From contig CAMCPF010000024.1 of NCBI GenBank assembly GCA_945876515.1, forward strand, positions 1-14,856: a stretch of 14,856 nt of DNA. The letters are read 5' to 3'. Within the stretch, counting starts at the first letter, position 1. The number at the start of each line of letters is the position of its first letter. This document shows positions 6,374 through 14,505 of this stretch, piece by piece. The translations under genes and the position numbers were made by a program. Below the pieces are notes generated by a model. It made no database searches. It saw only the letters and a program-made list of their open reading frames with translations, and was not told the origin of the DNA. Source of the DNA: Candidatus Kuenenia stuttgartensis (GTDB lineage: Bacteria; Planctomycetota; Planctomycetia; Pirellulales; UBA1268).

Positions 6374-9300
6374 ATGACGCGCGTCCTGGCCACCATCCTC
6401 GTGCTTGCCATGCTCAAGCCGCTGGCCGCGGCCGGCCCCGACTTCAATCGCGACGTCCGGCCGATCCTCTCCACTCGCTGCTTCAAGTGCCACGGCCCCG
6501 ACGAGGCCAACCAGGAGGCCGGGCTGCGACTCGATCTCCGCGAGGCGGCGATTCGGGAGCTCGACAGCGGGGAGCGGGCGATCGTGCCGGGCCACGCCGA
6601 CTCGAGCGAGCTCGTGGCCCGGATCGAGAGCGACGACCCCGACCTCGTGATGCCGCCGCCCCACACCAAGGTTTCGCTCTCGGCCGACGAGAAGCGGATC
6701 CTCTCGGAGTGGATCAAGGCTGGCGCCGCCTACGCCCCCCACTGGGCCTTCGTGAAGCCAGTCAAACCGGAGCCGCCCGCCGTGGCCGACGAGTCGCGGG
6801 TCCGCAACCAAATCGACCGGTTCGTGCTGGCCCGACTCGAGGCGGAGGGGATCGCAGCCTCGGTCGAGGCCGATCGGGCCACGCTCTGTCGCCGCGTCCA
6901 TCTCGATCTCGTCGGCTTGCCCCCCTCCCCCGCCGAGCTCAACGCCTTCCTCGCCGATACCTCCCCCGATGCGTACGAAACACTCGTCGATCGGCTGCTG
7001 GCGAGCGCCCGCTACGGCGAACGGTGGGCGCGGAAGTGGCTGGATCTGGCCCGCTACGCCGACACCAATGGCTACGAGAAGGACCGCCCGCGGACGATCT
7101 GGCCCTATCGCGACTGGGTGATCCGGGCGCTCAACGACGACCTGCCCTTCGACCAGTTCACGATCCGGCAGATCGCCGGTGACATGCTCCCGGGGGCGAC
7201 CGCCGACGACGTCGTGGCCACGGGGTTCCACCGCAACACGATGCTCAACGAGGAAGGGGGCATCGACCCGCTCGAGTTCCGCTACCTCGCGATGGTGGAC
7301 CGGGTCGGCACGACGGGCGCCACCTGGTTGGGCCTGACCACCGCGTGCGCCCAGTGCCACACCCACAAGTACGACCCGCTCACCCACACCGACTACTTCT
7401 CGCTATTCGCGCTCTTGAACAACGCCGACGAGCCGGAATGGGTCGTCCCGAGCGCGGAGCGGACCGAGCGGCTTGCGGAGACGCGGGCGAAGATCGAGTC
7501 GCTCTGGAACGCGCTGCCCGGCCACTGGCCGGCCGGCCCGGCCGCCACGCAGCTGGCCGGCTCGAGCGAGCCGGGCGTGGCCGCGGCGAGCGAGGGCCGC
7601 GCGACGGTGAGGCTGGCCGAGCGATTCGACGCCTGGAACCGCGAGCAGTCGGCCGGGGCGGTGAACTGGCGGATCCTCCGGCCCGATACCCTGGAGAGCT
7701 CGATGCCGCACCTCGTCGTGCTCGACGACGCTTCCGTGCTCGCCAGCGGCGACCAGACCAAGAGCGACGTCTACACGATCGCGCTGCCCCGGGTGGACGT
7801 GCCCGTGCAGGGGATCCGCCTGGAAGTTCTGCCGCACGAGTCGCTGCCGGCCTGGGGGCCTGGCCTCTGCGCCTACGAGGGACCGAAGGGCGACTTCTTC
7901 CTCTCGGAGTTCGAGGTGCGCGTGCCCACCAACGCCGCGCGGATCGAGATCGCCCGGGCGAGCGAGTCGTTCGGCGGCACCGCCGCGCACAGCAAGGGCG
8001 CCAGCGGCGCGGCGGCTGCGACCGACGGCGTGATGTCGAGCGGCTGGAGCACCAACGGCCGGCAGGGCCGCCCCGAGGCGGCCGTCTTCGAGCTCACCCA
8101 GCCGATCGCCGCCGGCGAGCCGATCGTGGTCACACTGCGGTTCGAGCGGCATTTCGCCTGTGCACTCGGCCGGTTCCGGCTTTCGGTCACGGATGCCGCC
8201 GGGGCCGAGGCCCGCGGCCATTCGGCCGACGTGGAGGCGGTGCTCGTGAAGCCCGCGGAAGCCCGCTCGGGCGACGAGCGCGAGAGGATCTTCCGCCGCT
8301 TCCTCTCGACCGCCCCCGAGGTGAGCGACCGCGTCAAGGAGATCGAACGGCTCGAGGCGAGCCTCCGGGGCGGGCTCTCCACGCTCGTCATGCAGGAGCG
8401 GCCGGCTGACAACCCGCGAACGACCCGCCGCCATCACCGCGGCGAGTTCACGCAGCCCGAGGAGAAGGTTTCGCCGGCCGTGCCGCACTTCCTGCCGCAG
8501 CTGCCGGCCGATGCCCCAGCCGACCGGCTGGCCCTGGCCAGGTGGCTCGTCTCACACGACAATCCGCTCACCGCCAGGGTCGTCGTCAACCGCCAGTGGC
8601 AGGCCTTCTTCGGCCGGGGCATCGTGGCCACGGTCGAGGATTTTGGCTACCAGGGCGACCTTCCGAGCCACCCGGAACTACTCGACTGGCTGGCCGTCTC
8701 ATTCATGGAGCCGGCCGCGTCGGGCGGCCTGGGCTGGTCGCTGAAGGGACTCCACCGCCTGATCGTGACGAGCGGCATCTACCGACAGGCCTCGACGGCA
8801 ACGCCAGAACTCGCCGCCCGTGATCCATCGAACAGGCTCCTGGCCCGCGGGCCGCGGGTGCGGCTCGACGCCGAGGTCATCCGCGACAGCATGCTCGCGG
8901 CGGCCGGGCTCTTGTCGGCCAAGATGTATGGCCCCGGTGTCCGCCCGCCGCAGCCGGGCGGCGTGACCGAAGTAGCCTACGGCTCGCCCAAGTGGGAGGC
9001 CAGCCAGGGTGAAGACCGATATCGGCGCGGCATATACACCTTCCAGAAGCGGACCGCGCCCTTCGCCTTCACGACCACCTTCGACGGCCCGACAGGCGAG
9101 GCCTGCATCGCCCGCCGCGAGGTCTCGAACTCCCCGCTCCAGGCGTTGACGCTCCTCAACGACCCGATGTTCGTGGAGATCGCCCAGGCGTTCGGCCGCC
9201 TCACCGCCGCCGCCGGAGACGACAGCGGCCGGCTCGACCTGCTCGCCCGCCGGCTCTTGTCCCGCAGCCTCGAGGCCGACGAGGCGAAGCTCCTCCTCGA

Positions 9301-9457
9301 CTACCTCGCCGAGCAGCGGCGACGGTTGGCCGCCGGGGAGCTCGACGCGGTGAAGCTCGCCGGCGGCGAGAGCGACGCGACGGTGCGGGAGCGGGCCGCC
9401 TGGACCCTCGTGGCCCGGGCGCTGATGAACCTGGACGAAGCGATCGTGAAAAGGTGA
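6374..9457 (+). CDS. Planctomycete c-type cytochrome with DUF1549 and DUF1553 domains
   Basis: A 1027-aa exported protein of the planctomycete cytochrome family (PSCyt1, PSCyt2/DUF1549, PSD1/DUF1553). The signal peptide is about residues 1-20. The N-terminal PSCyt1 domain begins FNRDVRPILSTRCFKCHGPD, with heme motif CFKCH at 36-40 and a candidate axial Met at 93 (LVMPPPHTK). The DUF1549 region covers about 145-350 and holds a second CxxCH, CAQCHTHKYDP (325-335). About 370-690 is a variable, beta-rich insert. DUF1553 follows (about 770-1010: LARWLVSHDNPLTARVVVNRQW, FFGRGIV, FGYQGDLPSHPELLDWLA). I start it at ATG 6374 because this gives a signal peptide; an upstream TTG at 6173 would add 67 residues translated from the repeat element. 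No Shine-Dalgarno is obvious. It sits 4 bp before the DUF1501 gene. The family is thought to act in periplasmic oxidation, but its exact reaction is unknown. Confidence 0.92.
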   Translation: MTRVLATILVLAMLKPLAAAGPDFNRDVRPILSTRCFKCHGPDEANQEAGLRLDLREAAIRELDSGERAIVPGHADSSELVARIESDDPDLVMPPPHTKVSLSADEKRILSEWIKAGAAYAPHWAFVKPVKPEPPAVADESRVRNQIDRFVLARLEAEGIAASVEADRATLCRRVHLDLVGLPPSPAELNAFLADTSPDAYETLVDRLLASARYGERWARKWLDLARYADTNGYEKDRPRTIWPYRDWVIRALNDDLPFDQFTIRQIAGDMLPGATADDVVATGFHRNTMLNEEGGIDPLEFRYLAMVDRVGTTGATWLGLTTACAQCHTHKYDPLTHTDYFSLFALLNNADEPEWVVPSAERTERLAETRAKIESLWNALPGHWPAGPAATQLAGSSEPGVAAASEGRATVRLAERFDAWNREQSAGAVNWRILRPDTLESSMPHLVVLDDASVLASGDQTKSDVYTIALPRVDVPVQGIRLEVLPHESLPAWGPGLCAYEGPKGDFFLSEFEVRVPTNAARIEIARASESFGGTAAHSKGASGAAAATDGVMSSGWSTNGRQGRPEAAVFELTQPIAAGEPIVVTLRFERHFACALGRFRLSVTDAAGAEARGHSADVEAVLVKPAEARSGDERERIFRRFLSTAPEVSDRVKEIERLEASLRGGLSTLVMQERPADNPRTTRRHHRGEFTQPEEKVSPAVPHFLPQLPADAPADRLALARWLVSHDNPLTARVVVNRQWQAFFGRGIVATVEDFGYQGDLPSHPELLDWLAVSFMEPAASGGLGWSLKGLHRLIVTSGIYRQASTATPELAARDPSNRLLARGPRVRLDAEVIRDSMLAAAGLLSAKMYGPGVRPPQPGGVTEVAYGSPKWEASQGEDRYRRGIYTFQKRTAPFAFTTTFDGPTGEACIARREVSNSPLQALTLLNDPMFVEIAQAFGRLTAAAGDDSGRLDLLARRLLSRSLEADEAKLLLDYLAEQRRRLAAGELDAVKLAGGESDATVRERAAWTLVARALMNLDEAIVKR

Positions 9458-9461
9458 CGCG

Positions 9462-10892
<1,431 letters not shown>

Positions 10893-10983
10893 CCGAAAGC
10901 CCCGGGAGAACGCCAGCCCCGGCCCGCGGCCCGCAAAATCAAGGGCTCAACCGCCCGGCTGCCGCTTCTCTTTCGACGGCCAT

Positions 10984-11021
10984 CGGTTTCAGGAATAATC
11001 CGGCAGCAGGTTCCGAAACCG
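10984..11021. promoter_or_regulatory. Inverted repeat surrounding the EF-hand gene promoter (candidate operator)
   Basis: CGGTTTC (10984-10990) is matched by GAAACCG (11015-11021), and the pairing extends inward with GGAA (10992-10995) and TTCC (11011-11014), giving 11 pairs with a single unpaired A. The dyad encloses the -10-like AATAAT at 10994-10999. Because transcription should start near 11006, only the right arm would be in the RNA, which favours a protein-binding site over an RNA hairpin. Confidence 0.4.
10994..11006 (+). promoter_or_regulatory. Promoter-like element AATAATCCGGCAG for the EF-hand gene
   Basis: AATAAT (10994-10999), two bases, then GGCAG (11002-11006): the same layout as the elements at 6114 and 13238. 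It lies 53 bp before the GTG start. No clear -35 box is visible. Confidence 0.45.
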
Positions 11022-11058
11022 AAATGGCCTCGCCCCCTCCGCCGACAGGAGATCTCCC

Positions 11059-11658
11059 GTGCGTACCCCCCTGTTCGCCATCGTTCTGCTCGTCGGCTCG
11101 ACCGTCGTCGCCCGTGGCCAGGCGGTGTCGCTCGACGAAGCGCTCGAGGGAGCCGCGGAAGCCCTCAAGCAGTCGAAGCTGATCGATCCCGAGACGGGCG
11201 CTCCGGCGGCCCAGATCCCCGCGGCGGGGGCCGCCGCTGCCCAGGATGCGACCAAGCCGGCGGCGCAGCCCGCCGAAGCTGACCTTGCAGCGGTCAAGAC
11301 GCTGCTCGCCGCCGGTGGCACCGGCCGGGTCTCCGACACCCAGGCCGACCTCGTTGCCAAGCGGCTGGCGAAGGTCCGTGACGATGCGGCGGACCGCCGC
11401 GGCAAAGCGGACACCAAGGCGCTGCTCGCAGCCTGTGACAGCGATGGCGACGGAAAGGTGTCGCTGCCGGAGGCCCGGGCCGCAGTAGCCCGGGCCCGTC
11501 CCGACGTGGATGCCCGGGCAGCCGTCGCCGATCGGTTGATCGCTGCGGTGGACGGGGATGGCGATGGGATCGCGAGCCAGTCGGAGCTCACCACGCACCT
11601 GGGCATGCTGGGCGGCGTGCGGGCCGTGGTGGAACCGCTGGCCATCAAACTGACGTGA
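11059..11658 (+). CDS. Exported EF-hand calcium-binding protein
   Basis: A 199-aa protein. Residues 1-22 form a signal peptide (MRTPLFAIVLLVGSTVVARGQA). A low-complexity Ala/Pro region follows (about 45-75), then helices and two canonical 12-residue EF-hand loops: D127-S-D-G-D-G...E138 and D165-G-D-G-D-G...E176. Both have Asp at positions 1, 3 and 5 and Glu at 12, so calcium binding is likely. A weaker segment around 85-100 (AAGGTGRVSDTQADL) may be a decayed loop. The GTG start is chosen because AGGAGA (11047-11052) stands 6 nt before it and the signal peptide begins there. Secreted EF-hand proteins are common in planctomycetes; the role here is unknown. It has its own promoter-like element and dyad, and its stop overlaps the GTG of a possible small ORF. 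Confidence 0.85.
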   Translation: MRTPLFAIVLLVGSTVVARGQAVSLDEALEGAAEALKQSKLIDPETGAPAAQIPAAGAAAAQDATKPAAQPAEADLAAVKTLLAAGGTGRVSDTQADLVAKRLAKVRDDAADRRGKADTKALLAACDSDGDGKVSLPEARAAVARARPDVDARAAVADRLIAAVDGDGDGIASQSELTTHLGMLGGVRAVVEPLAIKLT

Positions 11659-11774
11659 GGGCGGCGGACCTGTCCAAGACCGCCCAGACCCAGACCTGTG
11701 CCACCTGCCCCCTGGTGAAAAAGTCCGGGGCGGAAAAGCTGGACCTGCTGCAGAGCCTGCTGACGCTCCGCTAG
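11655..11774 (+). CDS. Possible 39-aa small protein with a CxxC motif
   Basis: GTG 11655 overlaps the TGA of the EF-hand gene (GTGA) and opens 39 codons to TAG 11772-11774. The product reads MRAADLSKTAQTQTCATC, then PLVKKSGAEKLDLLQSLLTLR. About 36 of 39 codons end in G or C, as in the real genes around it. It has one CxxC (C15-C18) and an amphipathic C-terminal helix. There is no Shine-Dalgarno of its own; translation would depend on coupling. It could instead be a C-terminal piece of the EF-hand protein shifted out of frame, or chance in GC-rich DNA. I do not recognise it. Confidence 0.35.
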   Translation: MRAADLSKTAQTQTCATCPLVKKSGAEKLDLLQSLLTLR

Positions 11775-11800
11775 GTGCACGGCGGCCCGTGACGGAGGCT

Positions 11801-13174
11801 TCAGACGCTGGTCTCGTAGCCCTTGCGGCTCTCGCGGGCCAGGAAGGTGTTTGCCTGGTCGTCGCCCACGATCTCCCGCTTGACCGGATCCCAGTCGAGC
11901 CCCCGGCCGAGCCGCATCGCGATGTTGGCGAGGTGACAGATCTCGAGCATCCGATTGTGCGACCAGACGTCGGAGATCGGCTGTGTCCGCGACCTGATCG
12001 CGGCCACGAAGTTGTCGGTGTGGTTGCGGGCCACCGGGCCGCCGTAGATCGCCTCGATCGCCCCCGCAGGCAACGGGCCGTCCTTGAGGTCCTCGACCGG
12101 CTTGCCGGTGAGCTTGCCGCGATTCACGAAGAACCGCCCCTCATCCCCTTCGAACAGGATGCCGTTGTCGCCCTCGCTCGTGATGATCATCTCCACGTCG
12201 TCGGGCAGCGCGACCTTGATCGTGAACTCGGTAGCGGCGTTGTAGCGGTCGGCCACGAGCGGCTGGCCGTCCTTGTATTCGACCGGCAGCGTGTACTCCA
12301 GCGGCTCCACCCGGCTCGGACCGGTGTCGGTGCAGCCCAGGGCCCAGCAGGCGATGTCGACGTGGTGGGCGCCCCAGTCGGTCAGCTTGCCGCCGGAGTA
12401 TTCGTGCCAGTTGCGGAAGGAATAGTGGCCGTTGCTGTAGAGCGGCACGCCCCCGCCGTAGCCCTTGCGGAGCTCGGGCAACGCCCGGTAGGCCACGGCC
12501 GGGGCTGGCCCGAGCCAGAAATCCCAGTCGAGCCCCGGGGGCACGGCCGTCTCGGGAATCGAGGGCGACGGCTCCATCCCGTTGATCCCGCAAGTGACCT
12601 TTCGCACCTTGCCGATCCGGCCGGCACGCACCAGGGCGATGGCCTGGAGAAACCGCCCGTCGCACTCGGTCCGCTGCATCGTGCCCACCTGGAACATGCG
12701 GCCGGTCTGCTTGACAGCCCGCTCGATCTGCTTGCCCTCGTCGATCGTGAGCGTGAGCGGCTTCTCGCAATAAACATCCTTGCCGGCGGCCATCGCCTCC
12801 AGGGCGATCTTCGTATGCCAGTGATCGGGCGTGGCGATCATCACCGCGTCGATGTCCTTGCGGTCGAGGATCCTACGGTAGTCGGCATGGGCGTCGGGCT
12901 TCCGGCCGGTGGCCTTCTCGACCTTGGCGACGTTCTCGGCCAGCACGTTCGCATCGACGTCGGCCAGGGCGGCGAAGTCCACGAACGGGAACGACTTGCT
13001 GGTGATCGTCCAGCCCTGATTCCGCAGCCCGATCGTGGCGAAGATCGGCCGCTCGGCGGCCGCCGCCAGCGACCGGCCGCCGGCCGGCAGGACGATTGCG
13101 AAGCCCCCGGCAGCGGCCCCCTGAAGGAATCGGCGGCGGGTCGAGGGCAGGGCCGGCAAAGAACGGGTGCGCAT
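11801..13174 (-). CDS. Tat-exported Gfo/Idh/MocA-family oxidoreductase
   Basis: A 457-aa NAD(P)-dependent dehydrogenase-like protein. The N-terminus carries a twin-arginine signal (STRRRFLQGAAAGGFAIVLP, residues 11-30), so it is probably exported with its cofactor bound. The Rossmann part follows (about 43-160): IFATIGLRNQG at the dinucleotide-binding loop, ALADVDANV (69-77), VMIATPDHWH (111-120) and CEKPLT (136-141) with the family's catalytic Lys138. The C-terminal alpha/beta domain has DWGAHHVDIACWALG, where the conserved His pair lies. The loop lacks the middle Gly of GxGxxG (Arg51). ATG 13174 is chosen because it places the Tat motif correctly, has GGAG (13185-13182) upstream, and lies after the promoter-like element; a longer reading from 13261 would cross that promoter. 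Probable role: oxidation of a sugar or cyclitol; the substrate is unknown. Confidence 0.92.
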   Translation of the reverse strand: MRTRSLPALPSTRRRFLQGAAAGGFAIVLPAGGRSLAAAAERPIFATIGLRNQGWTITSKSFPFVDFAALADVDANVLAENVAKVEKATGRKPDAHADYRRILDRKDIDAVMIATPDHWHTKIALEAMAAGKDVYCEKPLTLTIDEGKQIERAVKQTGRMFQVGTMQRTECDGRFLQAIALVRAGRIGKVRKVTCGINGMEPSPSIPETAVPPGLDWDFWLGPAPAVAYRALPELRKGYGGGVPLYSNGHYSFRNWHEYSGGKLTDWGAHHVDIACWALGCTDTGPSRVEPLEYTLPVEYKDGQPLVADRYNAATEFTIKVALPDDVEMIITSEGDNGILFEGDEGRFFVNRGKLTGKPVEDLKDGPLPAGAIEAIYGGPVARNHTDNFVAAIRSRTQPISDVWSHNRMLEICHLANIAMRLGRGLDWDPVKREIVGDDQANTFLARESRKGYETSV

Positions 13175-13225
13175 GGCGAGACTCCGAAGCGGGAAGCGGC
13201 CGGCGGCGATCGCCCCGCCCGCACG

Positions 13226-13238
13226 CTGCCAGAGTATA
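13226..13238 (-). promoter_or_regulatory. Promoter-like element TATACTCTGGCAG for the oxidoreductase gene
   Basis: On the minus strand TATACT (13238-13233), CT, then GGCAG (13230-13226), the same layout as at 6114 and 10994. It stands 52-64 bp upstream of the ATG at 13174, giving a leader of about 50 nt, and it supports that start over the longer reading. Confidence 0.5.
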
Positions 13239-13248
13239 GATTCCCAGA

Positions 13249-13258
13249 CCCCGCGGGG
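13249..13258. repeat. Perfect GC palindrome CCCCGCGGGG
   Basis: Ten-base palindrome just upstream of the oxidoreductase promoter-like element, in the 223-bp divergent region. It may be an operator half or chance in GC-rich DNA. Confidence 0.25.
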
Positions 13259-13312
13259 CATGGCTCCGCAACCCTGCCAGGGCTCGGCCGTTCAAGGTGG
13301 TGGTAACGCTCC

Positions 13313-13329
13313 GGCAGGGCAGCCCTGCC
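13313..13329. repeat. 8-bp inverted repeat with one-base centre upstream of the His-rich gene
   Basis: GGCAGGGC (13313-13320), A, GCCCTGCC (13322-13329): a perfect dyad about 70 bp before ATG 13398. The sequence before it (TAACGCTCC then GGCAG, 13304-13317) distantly recalls the window's promoter-like element, so this could be the promoter/operator of the gene. That is weak inference. Confidence 0.3.
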
Positions 13330-13397
13330 CCCGGCTTCGGGCGTGTCGTCCTTTTTCTCCGCTTGTTCCCCTCACCGCTCATTCGAGGAGTCATCCC

Positions 13398-14300
13398 ATG
13401 TTCGCCAGTCACCGCATTCCGGCTTCCGTCGGATGCCTGGCCGCACTCGCGGCCGCCACGATCGCCCCCGCCCCGGTGGCCGCCGCCGAGTGGCAGCGGA
13501 GTTACCTCGAGCCCGCCGTCCAGGCGTGGATGGGCCTGGTGACCATGCTCGCGGAGGATGGCGAGCGGGACGAGAAGAACCGCGACGGCGACGGCTGGCG
13601 GAAGGGCACGGAGGGCGAGCGGGGCGAGTGCAAGGGAGACTGCAAGGGCGAGTGCGATCGCTGCCGCGGCAAGCATCACGGCGGGCACGAATCCCACGAG
13701 CATCACCGTGACCATCATCGCCACGGGATGCACGGCGGCCCCGGCCATCACGGCCCGCACCACGCCCACATGGGCCCGCCGCGGCCGGAAGGGCCGCGGG
13801 CCGACGCGCTCTCGATGCTGCACGACATCTCCGGCCGGCTCGCCCGGATCGAGCGGATGCTCGCCGCTCGTGGCCCCGGTGGCCCGCCGGCTGGCGGGCC
13901 GGGCCGCGGCGAGTGGCGCGGGGCGGCTCGCCCCGAGATGTCGTCCGAAGCCCGGGAGATGATGGAAGCCCGGATGGCGAAGATGAAGGAGGCCCGCGAG
14001 AAGTGGGAAAAGGCTTCGCCCGAAGAGCGGGAAAAGATGAAGCAGGAGTGGGAAGCCCGGATGAAAGAAGGCCGCGCGAAGATGGAGCGGGCCCGGGCCG
14101 AGAAGGGCCAGCCCTCGGGCAACGCCGACCAAATGAAGCAGGCCATGGAGCGGGTTCGCGAAGAGGGCCGCAAGCGGATGGAAGAGGCGAAGGCGAAGAT
14201 GGACGAGGCCCGCAAGCGGTTCCAGGACATGGAGGCCCGGGTCAAGCAGCTCGAGGCCGAGGTCGCCCGCCTGAAGAAGGCCGCCGAAAAGAACGACTGA
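13398..14300 (+). CDS. Exported Cys/His-rich coiled-coil protein, probable metal binder
   Basis: A 300-aa protein I do not recognise. A signal peptide covers about residues 1-30 (PVAAA before EWQRSYLEP). After an acidic stretch come four cysteines at 78, 82, 86 and 89 (CKGDCKGECDRC) and then a histidine-rich segment, 93-124, with 15 His in 32 residues. A Pro/Gly-rich linker (about 126-180) contains a short helix (DALSMLHDISGRLARIERML). Residues 183-298 are highly charged, with Met, Lys, Glu and Arg in helical repeats, and end in a clear coiled coil (FQDMEARVKQLEAEVARLKK). Metal binding in the periplasm (Zn, Ni or Cu) and oligomerisation through the coiled coil are inferred from composition. 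ATG 13398 has GAGGAG (13385-13390) 7 nt before it and starts the signal peptide; the frame is open further upstream but without such support. Confidence 0.8.
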   Translation: MFASHRIPASVGCLAALAAATIAPAPVAAAEWQRSYLEPAVQAWMGLVTMLAEDGERDEKNRDGDGWRKGTEGERGECKGDCKGECDRCRGKHHGGHESHEHHRDHHRHGMHGGPGHHGPHHAHMGPPRPEGPRADALSMLHDISGRLARIERMLAARGPGGPPAGGPGRGEWRGAARPEMSSEAREMMEARMAKMKEAREKWEKASPEEREKMKQEWEARMKEGRAKMERARAEKGQPSGNADQMKQAMERVREEGRKRMEEAKAKMDEARKRFQDMEARVKQLEAEVARLKKAAEKND

Positions 14301-14360
14301 CGCCGCCGGTCGGGGCCGCCGGGGCGTGCGCGACGTCGCCCGCGGCTTGACAGGGCCGAT

Positions 14361-14405
14361 CATGAAGGCTTTCATGGGGGAGTGAGGCGTAGGCCTCACT
14401 CCCCC
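14361..14405 (+). terminator. Two tandem hairpins, the second a perfect 13-bp stem
   Basis: CATGAA-GGCT-TTCATG (14361-14376) is followed at once by GGGGGAGTGAGGC (14376-14388), loop GTAG, and its exact complement at 14393-14405. The long perfect stem lies 76 bp after the coiled-coil gene and before the next gene. No T-run follows, so it may be a Rho-independent-like terminator, a 3'-end stabiliser, or a copy of an interspersed repeat. Confidence 0.5.
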
Positions 14406-14434
14406 GCCGATCGATGCCGCCGCTGCGGTGTCCG

Positions 14435-14456
14435 CGCCGCGTGACCCCGCGCGGCG
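14435..14456 (+). repeat. GC-rich hairpin in the leader of the second cytochrome gene
   Basis: CGCCGCG (14435-14441) pairs with CGCGGCG (14450-14456) around an 8-nt loop. Its function is unknown. Confidence 0.25.
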
Positions 14457-14473
14457 GCGACGCGGGTGCCCCC

Positions 14474-14505
14474 GAGGAGCGATTCTCCCCCGAGAATCGA
14501 AACGG
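14474..14505 (+). promoter_or_regulatory. Distant Shine-Dalgarno with an intervening hairpin before the last gene
   Basis: GAGGAG (14474-14479) is 26 nt from ATG 14506, too far for normal initiation. A perfect 8-bp hairpin, CGATTCTC-CCCC-GAGAATCG (14480-14499), exactly fills the gap. If folded, it leaves an effective spacer of 6 nt (AAACGG). GGAG (14476-14479) could alternatively pair with CTCC (14485-14488), hiding the site. Confidence 0.4.

Noticed and set aside
6367..6374. TGACGTCA palindrome at the cytochrome start codon
   Set aside because: It equals a eukaryotic CREB site, but an 8-base palindrome here has no bacterial meaning I can support.
13175..13261. 29-residue N-terminal extension of the oxidoreductase
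   Set aside because: It displaces the Tat signal and runs through the promoter-like element at 13226-13238.
11789..13306. 505-aa open frame antisense to the oxidoreductase gene
   Set aside because: The minus strand has a clear Tat signal, family motifs, Shine-Dalgarno and promoter; the plus reading has none.
12873..14399. 508-aa minus-strand frame over the coiled-coil gene
   Set aside because: Hydrophobic stretches arise from reading the complement of the Lys/Glu/Met coiled coil; it also crosses two opposite promoters.
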